Of a stretch of 9,844 nucleotides of DNA, positions 5,641 to 9,844 are shown piece after piece (within the stretch, counting starts at the first letter, position 1; each line of letters opens with the position of its first letter). The stretch lies in contig JAQULN010000072.1 in the NCBI GenBank assembly GCA_028718575.1, positions 1 to 9,844 on the forward strand, in the 5' to 3' direction. Below the pieces are notes generated by a model, which was not told where the DNA came from, did not search any database, and saw nothing but the letters and a program-made list of their open reading frames with translations. A program made the translations under genes and the position numbers. The DNA comes from Candidatus Krumholzibacteriia bacterium (GTDB lineage: Bacteria > Krumholzibacteriota > Krumholzibacteriia > LZORAL124-64-63).

Positions 5641-8301
5641 ATGACGGGACCCGACGACGACTCGACCCTGCCTGAGGAACCGGTGCCGCCGGCTGCGACG
5701 TCCGCCAACACGACGCCGGCCGCGGCGAACTACCCGCCGTCGCGCCCCGGCGAACGCTTTGCGCCCGGCGCTTTGCTGGCCGACCGCTACCGGATTCTCG
5801 GCCGCATCGGCACCGGCGGCATGGGCGAGGTTTACCGGGCCGACGACCTGACGCTCGAGCAGGAAGTCGCGCTGAAGTTCCTGCCCGAGGCGCTGAGCGG
5901 ACACCCCGACCGGCGGCGGCGCTTCCTGCAGGAGGCCCGCCTGGCGCGCCAGGTGGCCCACCCCAATGTCTGCCGCGTCTACGACGTGGGCGAGACCGCA
6001 GGCCAGCTCTTCCTGTCGATGGAGTTCGTGGCGGGGCGCGACCTCGCGTCGGTACTGCGCAGCATCGGCCGCCTGCCGCAAGAGAAGGCCCTCGACATCG
6101 CGCGGCAGCTCTGCGCCGGACTCGCCGCGCTGCACGACCGCGGCGTGTTGCACCGCGACCTCAAGCCGGCCAACGTCATGCTCGACGAGGACGGCCGCGT
6201 GCGGATCACCGACTTCGGATTGGCCGGCATCGTCGATAAGGTGCGCGCCGGCGACATCCGTTCCGGCACGCCGCGCTACATGGCGCCGGAGCAGCTCGAC
6301 GGTCGCGAGGTCACTCCGCGCAGCGATATCTACGCGCTGGGGCTGGTGCTCTACGAGATCTTCACCGGCAAGCCGGCATTCCAGGCCGACAGCGCCGACC
6401 AGCTCGCCGAGCTGCACCGGTCCGGCGTCCATTCGCGCCTGAGCAGCCACGTGGCCGATGTCGATCCGGCCGTCGAGCGGATCATCGATCGTTGCCTGGC
6501 GAAGGATCCCGCGCGGCGGCCCGGCTCCGCGTTGTTGGTTGCGACCGCCTTGCCGGGGGGCGACCCTCTGGCCGCGGCCCTGGCGATGGGCGACACGCCT
6601 TCGCCGGAGCTGGTCGCCGCGGCGGGCGGCAAGGGCGGCCTGCATCCGGCGGTCGGGCTCCTGCTGCTGGTGCTCGGAGTGCTGGGACTGCTCGTGCACG
6701 CGGGAACGTTCGGTCCGCAGAACTTGGCGCAGCATCTCGATATGGATCGGTCGGCCGATGCGCTCGAGGAGCGCGCGCGCCAGCTCGTGGCCGATCTGGG
6801 CTACACGGAGCGGCCCATCGATCGGCAACGCGGTTTCCTACACGACAGCTCGCTCCTGAACTGGCTGTCCGCCCAAGACAGCACTTCCGCGCGCTGGGAC
6901 CGTCTGGGGGAGGTGCGGCCGGCGCCGCTGGGGTTCTGGTACCGCCAGTCGCCGCGTTACTTGCTGACGCAGAATCCGTACAGCGGCGTCACGTTGAGCG
7001 ATCCGCCGCCCACGCTGGCCGGCATGCTCCAGGTGACCTTCGATGCTCAGGGCCGCTTGATCGGCTTTAACGCCGTACCGCCGGAAACTTCACTGGTCGC
7101 GTTGCCCGACGCGCCGCCGGCGGTTCCCGCGGCGCTCTGGGACCGCATGCTGCAAGCGGCCGGACTGGCGCCCGAGGAGCTCACCCCGGCGCCGCCGCGG
7201 TGGTATCCCGGCCAGTTCGTGACCGAGCGGCGCGCGTGGGAGGGCCGCTGGGAGTCCGCCGGCACGGAGGTGCCGATCGTGGTCGAAGCCGGCGGCGTCG
7301 ACGGGCGGCCCGTGTTCTTTCGGCTGACCGGGCCGTGGTCGGGCCCCTTCGAGCGCACGGCGCTCGAACGCCAGCGCGCAAGCGGCGTGCAACTGGTCCT
7401 GGCGCTCGTGGTGCTCGGCGTGCTCGCGGGTGGGGTCAGCCTTGCAGTGCGCAACCATCGCCGCGGCCGCACCGATGCCCACGGCGCCGGCCGTCTGGCG
7501 GCGCTGGTTCTGGTGATGCCGGTGGTGCACTGGCTCTTCAGCCGGCATCACGCGCCGCTGCCGGAGGCCATGCTCGATCGTTTCTTCACCGCGTTGGCGA
7601 TCGGCGCCATGTACGCTTTGTTCTGCCTGTTGCTCTATTTCGCACTCGAACCGTTCGTCCGGCGAACCTGGCCGCAGGTGTTGATCGGCTGGTCGCGCCT
7701 GGCGGCGGGCGGCTGGCGCGATCCCCTGGTGGGGCGCAGCGTGCTGCTGGGAGGCGCGATGTTCGGCCTGAGTTCCCTGATCTCGTGGCTCGCGAGGCCG
7801 CTGCATCAGGTTCTGGAGCTGCCGACGCCGCCGCCGCAGATCGTGAACTGGGCGCAACTGACCTCGTCGCGGGCGATGCTGGGCAACCTCGCGCTACGGC
7901 TGCCGAACGCGCTATTCAACGCCCTGTTCTTCTTGATGTTTTTGGTGCTGTTGCGGCTGCTGACGCGCCGGCCGTGGCTCTCGTACGTGATCTTCGTTGC
8001 AGGGCTCATCTTGCTCATGCTGGCCGAGGTCGGCGACTGGCGTGTCGGATTGATGGTCGGACCGGCGATCGCGTTGTTGTGGATCGTGACCCTTGTGCGC
8101 GGCGGCATCCTGGCGTTCACCGTCGGCTTGTTTCTGGCCTACACGATCGGCACCGTGCCGCTGACGCTCGATGTCACGCAGATGTACGCCGCATCATCGT
8201 TGATCCTGATCGGTGCCGTCGTGCTCTTGTTGGCGGCGGCGTTGAGCATCGCCCTCGGCGGTCGTTCGTTGTTGGGCGAGGACGCAGACACAGTACGCTG
8301 A
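5641..8301 (+). CDS. Membrane Ser/Thr protein kinase with polytopic C-terminal sensor region
   Basis: An 886-residue Hanks-type (PknB-like) kinase. A Pro/Ala-rich tail (1-38) leads to a complete kinase domain, about 50-300: G-T-G-G-M-G loop (57-62), ATP-binding Lys79, helix-C Glu98, HRDLKPANVM (171-180), DFG (191-193) and GTPRYMAPE (209-217). All catalytic residues are intact, so it should be active, and HRD makes it an RD kinase. A juxtamembrane stretch G-G-D-P-L-A-A-A-L-A-M-G-D (306-318) precedes the first membrane helix, about 335-355. An extracytoplasmic-sized domain follows (about 356-580), then another helix (582-602) and about eight more to residue 873. I recall this architecture from Acidobacteriota-type kinases. 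Signal and targets are unknown. AAGGGG lies about ten bases before the ATG. The gene stands alone on its strand. Confidence 0.93.
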   Translation: MTGPDDDSTLPEEPVPPAATSANTTPAAANYPPSRPGERFAPGALLADRYRILGRIGTGGMGEVYRADDLTLEQEVALKFLPEALSGHPDRRRRFLQEARLARQVAHPNVCRVYDVGETAGQLFLSMEFVAGRDLASVLRSIGRLPQEKALDIARQLCAGLAALHDRGVLHRDLKPANVMLDEDGRVRITDFGLAGIVDKVRAGDIRSGTPRYMAPEQLDGREVTPRSDIYALGLVLYEIFTGKPAFQADSADQLAELHRSGVHSRLSSHVADVDPAVERIIDRCLAKDPARRPGSALLVATALPGGDPLAAALAMGDTPSPELVAAAGGKGGLHPAVGLLLLVLGVLGLLVHAGTFGPQNLAQHLDMDRSADALEERARQLVADLGYTERPIDRQRGFLHDSSLLNWLSAQDSTSARWDRLGEVRPAPLGFWYRQSPRYLLTQNPYSGVTLSDPPPTLAGMLQVTFDAQGRLIGFNAVPPETSLVALPDAPPAVPAALWDRMLQAAGLAPEELTPAPPRWYPGQFVTERRAWEGRWESAGTEVPIVVEAGGVDGRPVFFRLTGPWSGPFERTALERQRASGVQLVLALVVLGVLAGGVSLAVRNHRRGRTDAHGAGRLAALVLVMPVVHWLFSRHHAPLPEAMLDRFFTALAIGAMYALFCLLLYFALEPFVRRTWPQVLIGWSRLAAGGWRDPLVGRSVLLGGAMFGLSSLISWLARPLHQVLELPTPPPQIVNWAQLTSSRAMLGNLALRLPNALFNALFFLMFLVLLRLLTRRPWLSYVIFVAGLILLMLAEVGDWRVGLMVGPAIALLWIVTLVRGGILAFTVGLFLAYTIGTVPLTLDVTQMYAASSLILIGAVVLLLAAALSIALGGRSLLGEDADTVR

Positions 8302-8304
8302 TGC

Positions 8305-8436
8305 TCAGCGCCCGGCCGGCGGCGGCTGCCAGCGGAAGCGCGCGAAGACCTCGGACGCGCCCACGAGTTCGCCGGCGCCCAGCGCCATCAAGATAGCGAG
8401 GATCGCCAGTGGTGCATTCGGGCGCGTTGCGGTCAT
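8305..8436 (-). CDS. Possible 43-residue small membrane or exported peptide
   Basis: This ORF fills the gap between the convergent kinase and baeRF genes and ends three bases from the kinase stop. From ATG at 8436 it encodes M-T-A-T-R-P-N-A-P followed by one hydrophobic stretch (about residues 8-29), then an Arg/Pro tail. The third codon positions are mostly G or C, like real genes here. A longer reading from GTG at 8499 would start nine bases below the baeRF stop. No clear Shine-Dalgarno site precedes either start, no family is recognised, and in GC-rich DNA such ORFs arise by chance. I regard it as plausible at best. Confidence 0.3.
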   Translation of the reverse strand: MTATRPNAPLAILAILMALGAGELVGASEVFARFRWQPPPAGR

Positions 8437-8508
8437 GATCCAGTCACAATCCCGCCACGATCGCGGTGTTGGCGCGCGCTGGGTCGCAACCCGGGGCACG
8501 AGCGCGCG

Positions 8509-9594
8509 TCAGTACCGCAGGATCAGCGCGATGCGCTGGTGCTCGGCCAGGTGTCCCGAGTCCACGAACACGACCTGGCCGCCCTTGGCCAGGACCGTTT
8601 CGATGACCTCATCCACGGCGTCGTCGATGACATCGGGCGCGGTGGCGTCCTCGGCGGGCGTCAGGATCATGCCGGTGGCGTCCACCCGCGCGGGATAGAG
8701 GAAATCGTCTTCGACGACGAGCAAACGGCCGCGGCCCTCGTGCGCGAGACGCCAGACCTCGCCGATGGTCGAGGCCAGCTTGCGCTCGCCCCGCGCCTGG
8801 TCCACGTCCGCCAGAACGCTCTCGCGCTTGTGCGCCAGCGCCGCTTCGACGAGCGGCCAGACGAGCTTGGCCAACTCATGCGCCGACGTCTTGTCGTGGC
8901 TGCCGGTCAGGGTGGTCAAAATCGCGTCCTGGTGCTCGGTCACTTCCCGGAAGAACGCCAAATAGCGCTCGACGCCCACGACCACCAGCGGCAGCGACTC
9001 GGCGGCCAGCTGCGGCTTGAGCGCGGCGTCCACTTGGCGGAAGAACTGGCGGTGCCGCTCGTCCCGGTAGGCGGACTTGCTGACGCCGAACTCGCCCGGC
9101 AACGGCTGTTTGCCGCCGGGGCCCTCGTGGATCAGCGGAAAGCCGTCGGCGTGGACCTCGACAAGCTCGGCGTGGTCGCCCTGGAACAGACGCGTCGGTT
9201 TCTCGCTCAATACCAGCGTCCAGTAGCGCGGGCTCCGGTTCAGCGCGAAGACGAGGTCGCGGGTGAAAAATGTGTCGTCGACGATGATGCGCTCGCGCAG
9301 GGTGAAGGGCAGCGACACGGCGCGGGCGAAATCGCGGTTCACGAACAGCGCCAGTCCGTCGAGCGCGTGGCGGAAATCGATGCCGGCGGCCAGATCGTCG
9401 AGGCGCGCCAGCAGGGGTTCGACGTCGCGCCGCTCGAATTCCTTGAGCAGGCGTTCGGTGGCTTGCTTGATCAGGCTCTTGACGCGGATCGGGTCTTGTC
9501 GGTTCTCGGGCGCGGCGCGATGGGTCGGTAGCGTGATGGTCAAGGCGGGATAGCCGGAGAACTGCTGCAGCAAGCGAATTTCTTGGCGGTTCAT
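8509..9594 (-). CDS. baeRF-family (archaeo-eukaryotic release-factor-like) protein, probably baeRF3 type
   Basis: A 361-residue cytoplasmic protein. The N-terminal signature, S-G-Y-P-A-L-T-I-T-L-P-T-H-R (13-26) with E-N-R-Q-D-P-I-R-V-K (30-39), is that of the bacterial aeRF1-like (baeRF) families, closest in memory to baeRF3. Further support is L-A-L-F-V (81-85), the middle segment L-F-Q-G-D-H-A-E-L-V-E-V (136-147) and the end I-A-L-I-L-R-Y (355-361). The related factor Balon binds and protects idle ribosomes, so a role in ribosome hibernation or rescue is reasonable but inferred. The middle domain has G-P-G-G-K-Q (158-163), not a true GGQ, so peptide release is unlikely. The ATG at 9594 fits the family start. 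Its AAAGGG site is about ten bases away. The GTG at 9690 would add an unlikely Arg-rich tail. Confidence 0.8.
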   Translation of the reverse strand: MNRQEIRLLQQFSGYPALTITLPTHRAAPENRQDPIRVKSLIKQATERLLKEFERRDVEPLLARLDDLAAGIDFRHALDGLALFVNRDFARAVSLPFTLRERIIVDDTFFTRDLVFALNRSPRYWTLVLSEKPTRLFQGDHAELVEVHADGFPLIHEGPGGKQPLPGEFGVSKSAYRDERHRQFFRQVDAALKPQLAAESLPLVVVGVERYLAFFREVTEHQDAILTTLTGSHDKTSAHELAKLVWPLVEAALAHKRESVLADVDQARGERKLASTIGEVWRLAHEGRGRLLVVEDDFLYPARVDATGMILTPAEDATAPDVIDDAVDEVIETVLAKGGQVVFVDSGHLAEHQRIALILRY

Positions 9595-9693
9595 GGTGGT
9601 GCGGCCCTTTCGGCGCGAGGGTCGACGCTGGCGGGTCTTGCTTGGGAAGATAAGCACACCGCGGTGGTCCCGCCGCCGAAAGCGGGCCACGCG

Positions 9694-9844
9694 CTATGGT
9701 TGTCGCCGCGCCGGCATATCGAGGCCGTTCTGATGTAGGAAGAGCTGCGGGACCGTGCCGTCCGACTCCACGACGAAGGTGATCCGGGCGTCGACAACCT
9801 TGTAGAAGAACTCGGTGGACGACCCGGCGAACACGGGGATCTTC
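9694..9844 (-). CDS. C-terminal fragment of a minus-strand gene, resembling DUF3471-type hydrolase tails
   Basis: The gene enters from the right edge, and its last 49 codons lie in the window, ending at TAG (9694-9696). The visible part, with S-S-T-E-F-F-Y-K-V-V-D-A-R-I-T-F-V (8-24 of the fragment) and L-H-Q-N-G-L-D-M-P-A-R-R (37-47), strongly resembles the conserved tail after serine beta-lactamase-like hydrolases (DUF3471-like). That tail usually reads s-E-x-x-F-F-x-K-x-V-D-A-q-i-t-F, then L-H-Q-N-G. The catalytic part is outside the window, so the enzyme class is uncertain. A 99-base gap separates it from the baeRF start downstream. Co-transcription is possible. Confidence 0.7.
   Translation of the reverse strand, partial: KIPVFAGSSTEFFYKVVDARITFVVESDGTVPQLFLHQNGLDMPARRQP

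Noticed and set aside
5536..6828. 430-codon minus-strand ORF opposite the kinase domain
   Set aside because: Composition is Arg/Gln/Ala/His-rich without domains, and the opposite strand has an unmistakable intact kinase.
7200..8396. 398-codon plus-strand ORF overlapping the kinase C-terminus in another frame
   Set aside because: It is an Arg/Ala-rich shadow frame. The in-frame kinase reading gives sensible membrane helices.
8575..8584. GGQ tripeptide at residues 338-340 of the baeRF protein as a release-factor catalytic motif
   Set aside because: It sits in the C-terminal domain after a helix, not in a middle-domain loop, so it is probably coincidental.
9523..9582. Idea of a degraded mobile element or attachment site near the right edge
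   Set aside because: No terminal inverted repeats, transposase motif or target duplication could be seen. The DNA is ordinary baeRF coding sequence.
9595..9690. Upstream GTG start for the baeRF protein, adding 32 Arg-rich residues
   Set aside because: The extension is unlike the family and looks like untranslated leader. The family start fits ATG 9594.
9591..9797. 68-codon minus-strand ORF at the right edge
   Set aside because: It is out of frame with the reading that gives a recognisable C-terminal domain ending at 9694, and is Ser/Arg-rich without motif.

Overview
The window is high-GC bacterial DNA. Genes are compact, Shine-Dalgarno sites are purine rich and most third codon positions are G or C. 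There is no marker gene to fix the taxon. The Ser/Thr kinase tail and the partial gene at the right edge resemble families I know best from Acidobacteriota. The secreted beta-helix protein is of a kind common in FCB-group and candidate phyla. An uncultivated Acidobacteriota-like or neighbouring lineage is my best guess, with low confidence.

Layout from left to right. A Dps-type ferritin (145-582, +) follows a recognisable promoter and a possible operator. It converges with a minus-strand block read from 3693 down to 632: a small heat-shock protein (Hsp20), a small nitroreductase-family protein, an S-adenosylmethionine decarboxylase and a spermidine synthase. The last two are 27 bases apart and together form an aminopropylation module: decarboxylated AdoMet is made, then used to convert putrescine to spermidine. 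A 500-base divergent region (3694-4193) with several short repeats separates hsp20 from a secreted parallel beta-helix protein (4194-5417, +). Next is a large membrane Ser/Thr kinase (5641-8301, +). It converges with a doubtful 43-residue ORF, a baeRF/aeRF1-like protein that may be a ribosome-hibernation or rescue factor (8509-9594, -), and the C-terminal end of a further minus-strand gene (9694-9844).

The most notable item is the decarboxylase. It is clearly of the eukaryotic class (FEGTEK, LSESS and TCG motifs, with both distal catalytic residues) yet sits in a bacterial operon with speE. Several neighbours (Dps, Hsp20, polyamine synthesis, nitroreductase, baeRF) are typical of stress or stationary-phase physiology. 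The window may be a loose stress-tolerance neighbourhood, but no shared regulatory site was found to prove co-regulation. I see no mobile element, CRISPR array, tRNA or rRNA.
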